The notes under the pieces are model-generated. The model saw nothing but the letters and a program-made list of their open reading frames with translations, did not search any database and was not told the origin of the DNA. A program made the position numbers and the translations under genes. DNA of 10,396 nucleotides from positions 1 to 10,396 of the forward strand of contig WRFW01000180.1 of assembly GCA_009787435.1 (NCBI GenBank). Reading direction: 5' to 3'. The DNA is from Defluviitaleaceae bacterium (GTDB lineage Bacteria; Bacillota; Clostridia; Lachnospirales; UBA5962). Shown piece after piece: positions 1 to 6,918 of the stretch (position 1 is the first letter of the stretch; each line of letters begins with the position of its first letter).

Positions 1-573
1 TACAATATTTTTGATATTTTCTAAAGTTTTTTTCTTTGTAATGTTTAAGCTTTCTTCTAGCATAGTATTTACACACCGCATACAACTTACCGTATCAATA
101 TTTTTAGAGTTTTCTAATATTTTGATATACTTATCTAGATTTACGTGGTCAAAAAAGTCTGTATTTGTTAATCTAAAAAATTCATAAATATTAATACTTT
201 CGCTGTTATAGAAGTCAGTAAACTTGTCTCCCCAGCCATCAGAAGGCGTTTCAATTTCAAAATGCATTTTTAATTGTGTAATATTATTATCTAATTTTTT
301 GGATTTCAAATCATTTATTAAATTCCCCAAAAAATCTTTTGTTTTTTCTAAATAATTTTTTTCACCTATAAATTGAAAATTAAATTCTTCATTTCTAATC
401 ATATCATTTATGTTATATATATGCTCTATATCTTCATAATTTATTAATTCCTTTATTTTGCTTTCTATTTTGTCTTTGTAGCATTTTTCTAATACTTGTT
501 CATCCAAAACTAGTGCATACACAATAAAAAGTGATTGAATTATATATGGAAAGTGTATATTTTCTGAAGCATA
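1..573 (-). pseudogene. C-terminal continuation of the KAP ATPase in the -1 frame, partial at window edge
   Basis: The minus strand is open in one frame from 573 down to base 1 (191 codons, no stop) and runs off the window. It has normal low-G+C codon usage and a protein-like composition, for example IQSLFIVYALVLDEQVL near its beginning and ETPSDGWGDKFTDFYN further on. It overlaps the last codons of the upstream ATPase frame by about 30 bases and has no plausible start of its own: no Shine-Dalgarno sequence, and the first non-ATG candidate (GTG at 522-520) is preceded only by AT-rich sequence. Adding one A to the AAAA run at 560-563 joins the two frames as ...INMLQKNIHFPYIIQSLF. I therefore read it as the tail of the same gene after a one-base deletion or a base-calling error. 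A separate gene is the less likely alternative. Confidence 0.7.
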
Positions 574-1796
574 TTAATTAAGTTTTCTACTAATGTTTTT
601 AATTGATTATCTTCTAATCTGCAAATATAGTAACTTTGATTTAGCTGATTAATCAAATTATCAATTGATTGACTAGCCGGCTCGCTCCTCTTTTTTAACT
701 CAATGTATATTTCGTTGTATTTTTCTTTTAATTCCTTATTCACAAGTTCTTTATCAAAAGTTCTGGATGAAATATATTTTGATATAAAATTAAAGCTTGG
801 TTTAATTTCGGTGCCATTTTTATAATCAATATAATCATAAATTATATCTCTAAAAACTTCATTTTTCAATTGATTTATGGCTGAATTTTCTATAGCGTTA
901 TCTTTTTGCTTATCTTTCGCTTTATCTATCAAAATAGGTTCTACTTTTTCGGCTAGAGATAGGGCTTGCTTTATTGTCCGTATATTATTGTGATTTTCGC
1001 CATTTTTGTCCTTTTTGCTATTTAATACATCTAAAAATTCATCGCATATTTCTTTTTTTAGCTCTTTAAAATTATATACCTCTGTTAATGTTTCTAAAAT
1101 TTCTGGTAGAGAGGGTTTATATTTGAATGTATAACCTATAACTTTTTCTTTAGTTGTTTTATAACTATCACTTACAATCTCATTTTCATTTGCTACTATT
1201 AAAACTTTTGCCTTATTATGTTCAATAATAATATTTATATATCCAAAAATTTCTTCTATAGGTAGTTTACACCTTTCTAAATCATCAAAGATAAAGTAGT
1301 ATTTAGACCGCTCAGGTGATATTATATCAAAAATCTTATATCTGGCTTTTTTTGCATTTCTAAGTGAAATTGTTCTTATTGTTAGGCTGTCTACTAGAGT
1401 GTTTATAGCAATAGTTGCAATGGGCACAACTTTTTCAGCCAAAGGTAAATATTCTCCATATTTTGTTTTAGCAATTTCTAATAATATCATATTCTTAACT
1501 TCTTCTATGGAGGATATGCCATAAAGAGATATGTATATCGGGAGAGGTACTTCTTTTTCTTGTTTGTAGTAAAGTTTCAATATAGGTAATCTTGCGAGTA
1601 GATGATTTCGGTAGCCTTGGTGGGTATTTAGCAAATATTTTTCTGAAATAGGCAGTCTTTCTTCATCTAACTTATTCTTTACAAAATGAGTTTTTCCGCT
1701 ACCCCATTTCCCATTTAACATTATGGCATATGTTGCGTTCTTATCTTCTAAATATTCCTTAAAATTTTGTATTATTTCTTCTTCTTTTAATTCCAT
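540..1796 (-). CDS. KAP-family P-loop ATPase, N-terminal part (reading frame broken at about 560)
   Basis: This encodes a KAP-type NTPase, a STAND-related P-loop family found in mobile elements and some phage-defence loci; the substrate is unknown. Seen: Walker A GKWGSGKT at residues 29-36, Walker B FIFDDLER at 168-175 (D171, D172), a strand ending in VANENE at 201-206 as a likely sensor 1 region, and NIRTIKQAL at 271-279 resembling the conserved Asn/Arg element of KAP proteins. A moderately hydrophobic stretch at 118-136 lies between the Walker motifs, where KAP proteins often carry membrane segments, but here it is weak. The start is supported by GAGG seven bases upstream of the ATG. The frame stops at 540 after residue 418, while the -1 frame stays open to the window edge, so the true protein is probably at least 180 residues longer. 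The ATPase assignment is firm; a defence role is only an inference. Confidence 0.85.
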   Translation of the reverse strand: MELKEEEIIQNFKEYLEDKNATYAIMLNGKWGSGKTHFVKNKLDEERLPISEKYLLNTHQGYRNHLLARLPILKLYYKQEKEVPLPIYISLYGISSIEEVKNMILLEIAKTKYGEYLPLAEKVVPIATIAINTLVDSLTIRTISLRNAKKARYKIFDIISPERSKYYFIFDDLERCKLPIEEIFGYINIIIEHNKAKVLIVANENEIVSDSYKTTKEKVIGYTFKYKPSLPEILETLTEVYNFKELKKEICDEFLDVLNSKKDKNGENHNNIRTIKQALSLAEKVEPILIDKAKDKQKDNAIENSAINQLKNEVFRDIIYDYIDYKNGTEIKPSFNFISKYISSRTFDKELVNKELKEKYNEIYIELKKRSEPASQSIDNLINQLNQSYYICRLEDNQLKTLVENLINMLQKIYTFHI

Positions 1797-1829
1797 TTTT
1801 AAACCTCATTATAAATCTTTGTCCTATTT

Positions 1830-1858
1830 ATTATACTATTATGCTATATTTTTTTCAA
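1830..1858 (-). promoter_or_regulatory. Promoter of the KAP ATPase gene
   Basis: On the minus strand, TTGAAA (1858-1853) and TATAAT (1835-1830) are separated by exactly 17 bases, a near-consensus sigma-A promoter. The predicted transcript starts near 1823 and gives a leader of about 26 bases with GAGG at 1807-1804. Confidence 0.75.
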
Positions 1859-1901
1859 GTTAATTTTTCATAATCAAAGTTAATCTTTAATTTTAACTTG
1901 A
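1855..1901. promoter_or_regulatory. Inverted repeat linking two divergent promoters
   Basis: TCAAGTTAA (1855-1863) is matched by its exact reverse complement TTAACTTGA (1893-1901). A third AAGTTAA copy sits at 1877-1883. Each outer arm overlaps the -35 box of one of the two divergent promoters. This may be an operator for a regulator acting on both genes, but short AT-rich repeats also arise by chance. Confidence 0.45.
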
Positions 1902-1926
1902 CATTTATTTAGAAATCTATTAAAAT
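1898..1926 (+). promoter_or_regulatory. Promoter of the prepilin-ABC exporter operon
   Basis: TTGACA (1898-1903) and TAAAAT (1921-1926) are separated by 17 bases. The expected transcription start, about seven bases past the -10, falls on or next to the A of ATG at 1933, so the mRNA would have essentially no leader. Confidence 0.75.
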
Positions 1927-1932
1927 TGATTG

Positions 1933-2466
1933 ATGAGAATTGCAAAAATAAACATTAGCCAAATAGCAGTTATCAAAAAGCAAAATTCAGCGATGACTTA
2001 TCTTGAAGTGGTAATTGCATTAGCAATACTAAGCATTTTTATGGTTCCAGTAGTCGCTATGATTATACATATTAATAATTTGAATGATATGGCATATAAA
2101 AGAAGCTTAAGTTACCATTTGGGCTATTCTTTTATTACTATAGCTTCAAATACTATATATGAGCTAGAAGATTTTTCAGAATTAGGCAGCTATACTATAT
2201 ATTCTTTAACCCGTTTATCTGAAAGCAGTTTTTCGGAGCGTTTCAGAGAAGATATTTTCACATATAGCTTGCTAGTAACTGTAGACAGTGTTGATTTTTA
2301 CATAACAAACGTGCCTCAGCTAGGCTTTACTACAAACTTTTTAGATATAATTCCCGCTTCTTATAGTGAGATTAATATAGTAGAAGTATATATAGTGCTC
2401 TATATGAGAGATGAGGTCGGAACTATAATTACTAGATTAAGCCGAAGAATGCCTTTAGTAAGATAG
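1933..2466 (+). CDS. Prepilin-like protein (type IV pilin / pseudopilin N-terminus)
   Basis: This is a 177-residue protein with the class III signal of type IV prepilins and pseudopilins. A basic leader ending KKQNSA is followed by MTYLEVVIALAILSIF, which has the conserved Glu at +5 and a long hydrophobic helix. A prepilin peptidase would cut after Ala, which is accepted though Gly is usual at -1. The rest (about residues 45-177) is a polar, Tyr- and Ser-rich globular part matching no family I recognise; it is probably a minor pseudopilin of the PilV/GspI type. No Shine-Dalgarno lies before ATG 1933 or the adjacent TTG 1930, and the promoter predicts a leaderless transcript. The internal ATG at 1993 would remove the leader and also lacks a ribosome site. 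No pilus ATPase or peptidase gene is in view, and the 38-base gap to the ABC gene suggests co-transcription. Confidence 0.75.
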   Translation: MRIAKINISQIAVIKKQNSAMTYLEVVIALAILSIFMVPVVAMIIHINNLNDMAYKRSLSYHLGYSFITIASNTIYELEDFSELGSYTIYSLTRLSESSFSERFREDIFTYSLLVTVDSVDFYITNVPQLGFTTNFLDIIPASYSEINIVEVYIVLYMRDEVGTIITRLSRRMPLVR

Positions 2467-2494
2467 ACACTTAAAGCCTGTTGATAAACTAATT

Positions 2495-2500
2495 AAGGAG
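2495..2500 (+). promoter_or_regulatory. Ribosome binding site of the first ABC gene (start ambiguous)
   Basis: AAGGAG lies four bases before TTG 2505 and thirteen before ATG 2514, so one start is a little too close and the other rather far. The two products differ by only three residues (MKN). Confidence 0.6.
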
Positions 2501-2504
2501 AAGT

Positions 2505-4334
2505 TTGAAAAATATGTTAAAAAACTTTTTGCCACGTATAAGAGAATATAAAAAAGATTTAATTCTTTCTGCACTTTTTAGTGTTATAGGTGTAGTGTTT
2601 GAAGCCATTATCCCTTTTGTAGTTTCATTGCTAGTTGAATACGGTATAGAAGCTTATAGTATGCCAAATATTTTAAGAATAGGTAGTATACTAGTTTTAA
2701 TTTCTTTAACTTCGTTAATTTTTGGATTTATAAATGCTAGAACTCTTGCAAGTGCAAGTGCAGGCTTTGCTAAAAACATACGAAAAGATATGTATTATCA
2801 TATAAATAACTTTTCATTTAAAAATTTAGATAACTTAACGACAGCAGGGCTAGTAACAAGATTAACGACAGACGTTGCAAGTGTTCAAAATGTATTTCAA
2901 ATGGCGGTGAGAATAGTTTTTAGAAGCCCTTTTTTATTAATATTTTCATTAATAATGGCTTTTAGTATAAATGCAACGCTTGCATTAGTTTTTTTATTAG
3001 TTTTGCCCGTGTTAGGCGTTTTAATGTTTTTTATTATAAAAAAGGCTTTTCCTCTTTTTAAAATAGCCCTTAAAAAATATGATGAGCTAAACCAAGTTGT
3101 ATCTGAAAATTTAAAAGGCATTAGAGTAGTTAAAAGCTTTGTTCGTGAAGATTTTGAAGTTAAAAAATTTAAAGTAGTAAGCGGTGATATTCAAAGCTCT
3201 TTTTCAAGAGCAGAAAAAATAGTAGTTTTCTTTCAACCATCAATGCAGTTCGCTATAAACGTCTGTATTTTATTAATTGCATGGTTTGGGGCACAGTTCG
3301 TAGTTCTTGAAAGTATGACTATTGGGCAGTTGATGGCTTTTATACTCTATATAAATCAAATTTTATTTTCTTTAATTATGCTATCTATGCTTTTTATTCA
3401 GCTTGCTATGGCTAGAGCAAATGCTGAGCGTATAGTGGAAGTTTTTGAAGAAAAAATAGACCTTTTAAATTCTCCAAATGCTCGTAAGAATATTAATTTA
3501 ATATCATCACAAGTAACTTCCGAGGATGAAAATAATTCAGTTCCATTTAACAAAGTTTCTAATATTGAAAATAATAAACCATCATTAGAACAATCACAGG
3601 TAGCAGTAGCTTTTGAAAATGTATACTTTGGTTATTCTAAAGGAAAATATGCTTTAAAAAATATAAATTTAACTATAAACCAAGGTGAATTTGTAGGAAT
3701 ATTAGGCGGCACTGGTTCTTCAAAGACTAGTTTAATTAGTTTAATACCTAGGCTTTATGATGTTGACCAAGGCAGCGTTAAAGCTTTTGGAATAGACGTT
3801 CGAGAGTTAGATATGGGTTATTTAAGAGACCAAGTGAGTGTAGTTTTGCAAAAAAACACTTTATTTTCTGGTACTGTGAAAGAAAATATGCTTTGGGGAA
3901 ATAAAAATGCAACAGCTGAAGAAATAGAACACGCTTGTAAAATAGCCCAAGCCCACAGCTTTGTAAGCAAAATGAAAGACGGATATGATACAGTCTTAGA
4001 ACAAGGCGGTGCAAACCTTTCAGGTGGTCAAAGGCAAAGGCTTTGTATTGCAAGGGCACTTCTTAAAAATCCAAAAATAATAATTTTTGATGATTCAACT
4101 AGTGCAGTAGACACAGCTACAGAAGCAGAAATATTAAAAGGTTTAAAAGAGAATCTTAAAGGCACAACTGTAATAATAATTTCTCAAAGAATTTCTTCTG
4201 TTCAAAAATCGGATAAAATAGTTTTAATGGACAATAAAGAAATAGTTGGGCAAGGCTCGCACGAATATTTACTAAACACAAATGAAATTTATAAAGAAAT
4301 ATATAAATCTCAATCAAAGGAGGACGCAGCATGA
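2505..4334 (+). CDS. ABC exporter half-transporter, degenerate-site subunit (EfrA/LmrC/TM287-like)
   Basis: This is a membrane-ATPase fusion of 609 residues, the usual length for type I (ABCB-like) exporters. The transmembrane domain covers about residues 15-310 with six helices, and the ATPase domain about 366-605. Motifs seen: Walker A GGTGSSKT (401-408), Q-loop Q449, signature LSGGQ (505-509), Walker B IIIFDD (525-530) and D-loop SAVD. Three catalytic positions deviate: Ser replaces the Gly before the Walker A Lys, Asp530 replaces the catalytic Glu, and Gln561 replaces the switch His. In known heterodimers (TM287/288, BmrCD, LmrCD) Asp and Gln at the last two positions mark the subunit with the non-hydrolysing site. 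The linker at about 320-365 is unusually long and rich in Asn, Ser and Glu. The next gene overlaps by four bases and supplies the partner. The likely role is multidrug, lipid or peptide export; the substrate is unknown. Confidence 0.93.
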   Translation: MKNMLKNFLPRIREYKKDLILSALFSVIGVVFEAIIPFVVSLLVEYGIEAYSMPNILRIGSILVLISLTSLIFGFINARTLASASAGFAKNIRKDMYYHINNFSFKNLDNLTTAGLVTRLTTDVASVQNVFQMAVRIVFRSPFLLIFSLIMAFSINATLALVFLLVLPVLGVLMFFIIKKAFPLFKIALKKYDELNQVVSENLKGIRVVKSFVREDFEVKKFKVVSGDIQSSFSRAEKIVVFFQPSMQFAINVCILLIAWFGAQFVVLESMTIGQLMAFILYINQILFSLIMLSMLFIQLAMARANAERIVEVFEEKIDLLNSPNARKNINLISSQVTSEDENNSVPFNKVSNIENNKPSLEQSQVAVAFENVYFGYSKGKYALKNINLTINQGEFVGILGGTGSSKTSLISLIPRLYDVDQGSVKAFGIDVRELDMGYLRDQVSVVLQKNTLFSGTVKENMLWGNKNATAEEIEHACKIAQAHSFVSKMKDGYDTVLEQGGANLSGGQRQRLCIARALLKNPKIIIFDDSTSAVDTATEAEILKGLKENLKGTTVIIISQRISSVQKSDKIVLMDNKEIVGQGSHEYLLNTNEIYKEIYKSQSKEDAA

Positions 4335-6172
4335 GAGGGAATCTAATGCGTGGCGGTGGTGAAAAATTAGGAAAAGAAAAGCTAATTCAAACTTCAAAAC
4401 GCCTTATGAGTTATATAAATAAACGATATAAGTTTCAATTTATGCTAGTCCTTTTGCTTATAACTTTAAGTGCCATATCTTCTGTTGAGGGTTCTCGTTT
4501 TATAGAAACTTTAATAAATGAATATATTGTTCCTTTTATCGGTATGGAAAGTCCAAATTTTGCATCTCTTTTAAGAGCGGTATTAATAATGGCTTTCATA
4601 TTTGGAATAGGTGTAGTTAGTATATTTTTATTTAATAGAATAATGGTAACTATAAGCCAAGGTGTTCAAAAAGAAATTAGAGACGAGCTTTTTTCACATA
4701 TGCAAAAAATGAAAATAAGCTATTTCGACACAAACAGCCACGGCGATATAATGAGCCGCTACACAAACGATGTAGACACTTTAAGAAATTTACTAGGCCA
4801 AGGAATTCCTGTTATATTTTCAAGTCTTTTAACTATGGTTCTATCTTTAATTGCTATGGTATTCATGTCTGGGGTGTTAACTTCAGTAATGCTTTTAGGT
4901 GTAATAATTAATTTGCTTTTTACTGTGAATATAGGTAAAAAAAGTGGAAAATTTTTTGGAATTCAGCAAAAAGCTATTGGTGAATTAAATGGGCATATTG
5001 AAGAGCTTATAACTAACCAAAAGGTAGTTAAAGTATTTAACTATGAAGAAGAGAGTAAAAATAAATTTGATGAATTTAATAATAGTGTTGAGAACGCTTC
5101 AAAAAATGCAAATAAATATGCAAATATGTTTTTGCCTATTATGATAAATATGGGTACTCTTCAATATGTTATTCTTGCTGTAGTCGGTGGTTTTATGGCT
5201 ATAAATGGTCTTATTACTATAGGTATAATAGCAGCTTTTTTGCAGCTTAGCCGTATGTTTACAATGCCCCTAGGAAACCTTTCAATGCAAATAAATGGGA
5301 TTGCTTCAGCTTTGGCAGGTGCAAATAGAGTTTTTGAAATATTAGACACAGAACCAGAGAAAGATAAGGGAACAACTTTATTAACAAAAACAAATGAAGC
5401 TTGGAAGTGGGACGAAAATGGAGAAAAAATACTTCTTAAAGGTGATGTTGTCTTAAATAATGTTGTTTTTGGATATACAGATGAGCAAACTGTGTTAGAT
5501 AATATAAATTTAGTTGCACACCCTGGTGAAAAAATAGCAATAGTAGGTGCCACAGGGGCAGGGAAAACTACTATAACTAATTTAATAAACCGCTTTTATG
5601 ATATACGAAAAGGTGAAATTTTATACGATAATATAAACATAGAAAAAATCAAAAAACCAGACCTTAGAAAATCTTTCGGGGTAGTTTTGCAAGATTCTAT
5701 TCTTTTTACTGAAACAGTTCGTGAAAATATAAGGTACGGAAAATTAGACGCAACAGATGAAGAAGTATACGAAGCTGCTCGTTTAGCTCATGCTGAAGAA
5801 TTTATAAATTTACTTAAAGATGGGTATGACACTATTTTAGAAAATGCAGGTGCTTCTCTTAGTCAAGGGCAAAGGCAACTTTTGTGTATAGCTAGGGCAG
5901 CTATTGCAAACCCACCAGTAATGATTTTAGATGAAGCAACAAGTAGTATAGACACACGAACAGAGCTAATAGTTCAAAAAGGAATGGATAGTTTAATGCA
6001 AGGTAGGACGGTTTTTGTTATAGCCCATAGATTAAGCACAGTTAAAAATGCAGATTCTATAGTAGTGCTTGAAAATGGTAAAATAATTGAAAGAGGAACT
6101 CACATAGAGCTTTTAAATAATAAAGAAACTTATCACAAAATGTATACAGGTGGTTTAAGTTTTGATGATTAA
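4331..6172 (+). CDS. ABC exporter half-transporter, catalytic subunit (EfrB/LmrD/TM288-like)
   Basis: This is the 613-residue partner of the preceding half-transporter. The membrane domain covers about residues 30-330 and the ATPase domain about 370-610. Motifs seen: canonical Walker A GATGAGKT (406-413), Q454, Walker B MILDE with catalytic Glu535, and switch His566 in VIAHRLST. The signature is LSQGQ (510-514), with Gln replacing the first Gly. In the heterodimer this altered signature faces the partner's degenerate nucleotide site, while the partner's intact LSGGQ faces this subunit's working site, so the two defects fit together. The ATG start is set by AGGAGG at 4318-4323, seven bases upstream, and overlaps the previous stop as ATGA, implying translational coupling. 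The linker at about 340-370 holds an insert with two Trp (EAWKWDENGEK). The substrate is unknown. A strong terminator follows 50 bases after the stop. Confidence 0.94.
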   Translation: MRGNLMRGGGEKLGKEKLIQTSKRLMSYINKRYKFQFMLVLLLITLSAISSVEGSRFIETLINEYIVPFIGMESPNFASLLRAVLIMAFIFGIGVVSIFLFNRIMVTISQGVQKEIRDELFSHMQKMKISYFDTNSHGDIMSRYTNDVDTLRNLLGQGIPVIFSSLLTMVLSLIAMVFMSGVLTSVMLLGVIINLLFTVNIGKKSGKFFGIQQKAIGELNGHIEELITNQKVVKVFNYEEESKNKFDEFNNSVENASKNANKYANMFLPIMINMGTLQYVILAVVGGFMAINGLITIGIIAAFLQLSRMFTMPLGNLSMQINGIASALAGANRVFEILDTEPEKDKGTTLLTKTNEAWKWDENGEKILLKGDVVLNNVVFGYTDEQTVLDNINLVAHPGEKIAIVGATGAGKTTITNLINRFYDIRKGEILYDNINIEKIKKPDLRKSFGVVLQDSILFTETVRENIRYGKLDATDEEVYEAARLAHAEEFINLLKDGYDTILENAGASLSQGQRQLLCIARAAIANPPVMILDEATSSIDTRTELIVQKGMDSLMQGRTVFVIAHRLSTVKNADSIVVLENGKIIERGTHIELLNNKETYHKMYTGGLSFDD

Positions 6173-6221
6173 TTTTTCAGATAGTTACCCTTAAATAAGT
6201 TTTCTAAAATCTTGTTTAAAT

Positions 6222-6263
6222 AAAAAAATTAACCCCCCGTTTATACGGGGGGTTAATTTTTTT
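6222..6263. terminator. Bidirectional Rho-independent terminator
   Basis: A perfect 19-bp stem (6222-6240 with 6245-6263) and a TTAT loop. The core is CCCCCCGT/ACGGGGGG, flanked by A7 and T7, so it can stop transcription from both sides. It ends the ABC operon and the convergent small gene, whose stop codon (6264-6262) lies at its edge. Confidence 0.95.
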
Positions 6264-6516
6264 ATGAAATTTCTTTCCAAAATTTTAATGCAAATTTTAA
6301 AGCTCTTTTAAAAGAATGTTCACGCTCTTTATACATTAGAGTGTCTATAATTTCAAAAAATTCATCGTATTTTTCTTTGCTTTCTCCAATGTATTCTTCA
6401 CCAACATATTGTTGGACTAACTTTTCTAGCTTTGCATATTGCTCGTCTATACTTTCATTTGCCAGACTTTTTTCGTCAAATTCATATAAAATATGATTAA
6501 TTATGCTTTTATTCAT
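6262..6516 (-). CDS. Small acidic helical protein of unknown function (84 aa)
   Basis: I do not firmly recognise this 84-residue protein. It is acidic in its first two thirds and ends in a basic, aromatic helix (HSFKRALKFALKFWKEIS). It looks fully helical and has no signal peptide or membrane segment. The layout, a short N-terminal helix, a Glu/Lys-rich central helix, and a closing helix with spaced Phe and Ala residues, recalls small Firmicutes proteins of the DUF6809 type found in mobile elements, but this is an impression only. AAGGAGG at 6532-6526, nine bases before the ATG, makes translation very likely. It runs towards the ABC operon and shares its terminator. Upstream lies a palindromic operator-like site, which could also control this gene, although I see no good minus-strand -35/-10 pair there. 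Confidence 0.75.
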   Translation of the reverse strand: MNKSIINHILYEFDEKSLANESIDEQYAKLEKLVQQYVGEEYIGESKEKYDEFFEIIDTLMYKEREHSFKRALKFALKFWKEIS

Positions 6517-6547
6517 GATAAAAATCCTCCTTGTTTAAACTTTAGGG

Positions 6548-6576
6548 TTGACAAAGAAGTCTATCTAATGTATAAT
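6548..6576 (+). promoter_or_regulatory. Consensus promoter with no protein gene behind it
   Basis: TTGACA (6548-6553) and TATAAT (6571-6576) with a 17-base spacer are a perfect sigma-A consensus. On the plus strand the next plausible protein gene is pepD, over 3 kb away, so this promoter probably makes a small or antisense RNA starting near 6583. Confidence 0.7.
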
Positions 6577-6591
6577 ATATTTTAGATAGAC
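6559..6591. promoter_or_regulatory. Operator-like inverted repeat around the -10 box
   Basis: GTCTATCTAA (6559-6568) and its exact reverse complement TTAGATAGAC (6582-6591) are separated by 13 bases that contain the TATAAT of the plus-strand promoter. A repressor bound here would block that promoter. The ribbon-helix-helix protein encoded next door is the obvious candidate. Confidence 0.65.
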
Positions 6592-6712
6592 AATTTGTTA
6601 TAACTTATTCGGTATGTTAAACACATTCGTCAGTTAAATAGCTTTTTGCTTCTATCTGGAGAAACGCTCGTTGTCGCTTTTGAGGGGACACACGGGCGTT
6701 TCCTATTTTATC
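6583..6712 (+). ncRNA. Candidate structured small RNA
   Basis: The transcript predicted from the promoter at 6548-6576 has no credible reading frame; the only ATG (6614) gives seven codons and lacks a ribosome site. It can fold: AGATAGA at 6584-6590 pairs with TCTATCT at 6651-6657, enclosing a small UUCG-type hairpin near 6601-6619. A GC-rich stem-loop follows at 6661-6702 and then the moderately U-rich CTATTTTAT. It would end at the 3' edge of the ribbon-helix-helix gene, antisense to it. No known RNA family is recognised. Confidence 0.4.
6661..6702. terminator. GC-rich stem-loop, possible terminator
   Basis: GAAACGCTCGT pairs with the GCGTTTC-side arm through eleven base pairs (one G-U). 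After a one-base bulge four more pairs follow, closing an 11-base loop. It starts directly after the stop codon of the minus-strand regulator gene. No strong U tract follows on the minus strand; on the plus strand CTATTTTAT follows. It may terminate either transcript or be a structural RNA domain. Confidence 0.5.
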
Positions 6713-6870
6713 TGTGCTTTTACCAATTCGATTCCTCTTCGGACAACTTCTGATTTAGTTACTTCTAGCTTTTTAGAACAATCTTCTAGCATATTGTAAG
6801 TAGTCTTTGATAGTCTAGTCTCAAAACGTCTGTCTCTTTTATCCTCTGTTGGTCTACCTCTTTTGGACAT
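6703..6870 (-). CDS. Small ribbon-helix-helix (CopG/Arc-type) transcriptional regulator, 55 aa
   Basis: This short gene encodes 55 residues: a basic N-terminus MSKRGRPTEDKR, a predicted DNA-contacting strand DRRFETRL (residues 13-20), helix A (about 21-35), a turn EVTKS and helix B ending RRGIELVKAQIK. The order and length match the ribbon-helix-helix fold, which dimerises and inserts a two-stranded sheet into the major groove. The GRPT...R opening is typical of small regulators in Firmicutes mobile elements. AGAGGTGAT at 6885-6877 matches the anti-16S sequence and fixes the ATG. A near-consensus promoter lies upstream with an inverted repeat across its -10 box, which suggests autorepression. 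The second palindrome at 6559-6591 shares the element GTCTA and may be another target. An antitoxin role is possible, but no toxin gene is adjacent. Confidence 0.82.
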   Translation of the reverse strand: MSKRGRPTEDKRDRRFETRLSKTTYNMLEDCSKKLEVTKSEVVRRGIELVKAQIK

Positions 6871-6898
6871 ATTTTAATCACCTCTTTTTTTGTCCGTC

Positions 6899-6918
6899 TA
6901 CTTATTATACACTAAGTA
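6899..6918. promoter_or_regulatory. Inverted repeat over the regulator's own -10 box
   Basis: TACTTA (6899-6904) and TAAGTA (6913-6918) flank eight bases and overlap the -10 of the regulator gene. The left arm extends to GTCTACTTA, resembling the GTCTATCTAA arm at 6559-6568. It is a plausible autoregulatory operator. Confidence 0.45.

Noticed and set aside
2897..3121. Minus-strand open frame inside the first ABC gene.
   Set aside because: It is a shadow of a gene with all the expected ABC motifs and has no ribosome site.
5161..5553. Minus-strand open frame of 130 codons inside the second ABC gene.
   Set aside because: It is antisense to conserved membrane-domain and Walker A coding sequence; a shadow frame.
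6614..6637. Seven-codon reading frame (MLNTFVS) behind the orphan promoter, as a possible leader peptide.
   Set aside because: There is no ribosome site, and a frame this short is expected by chance.
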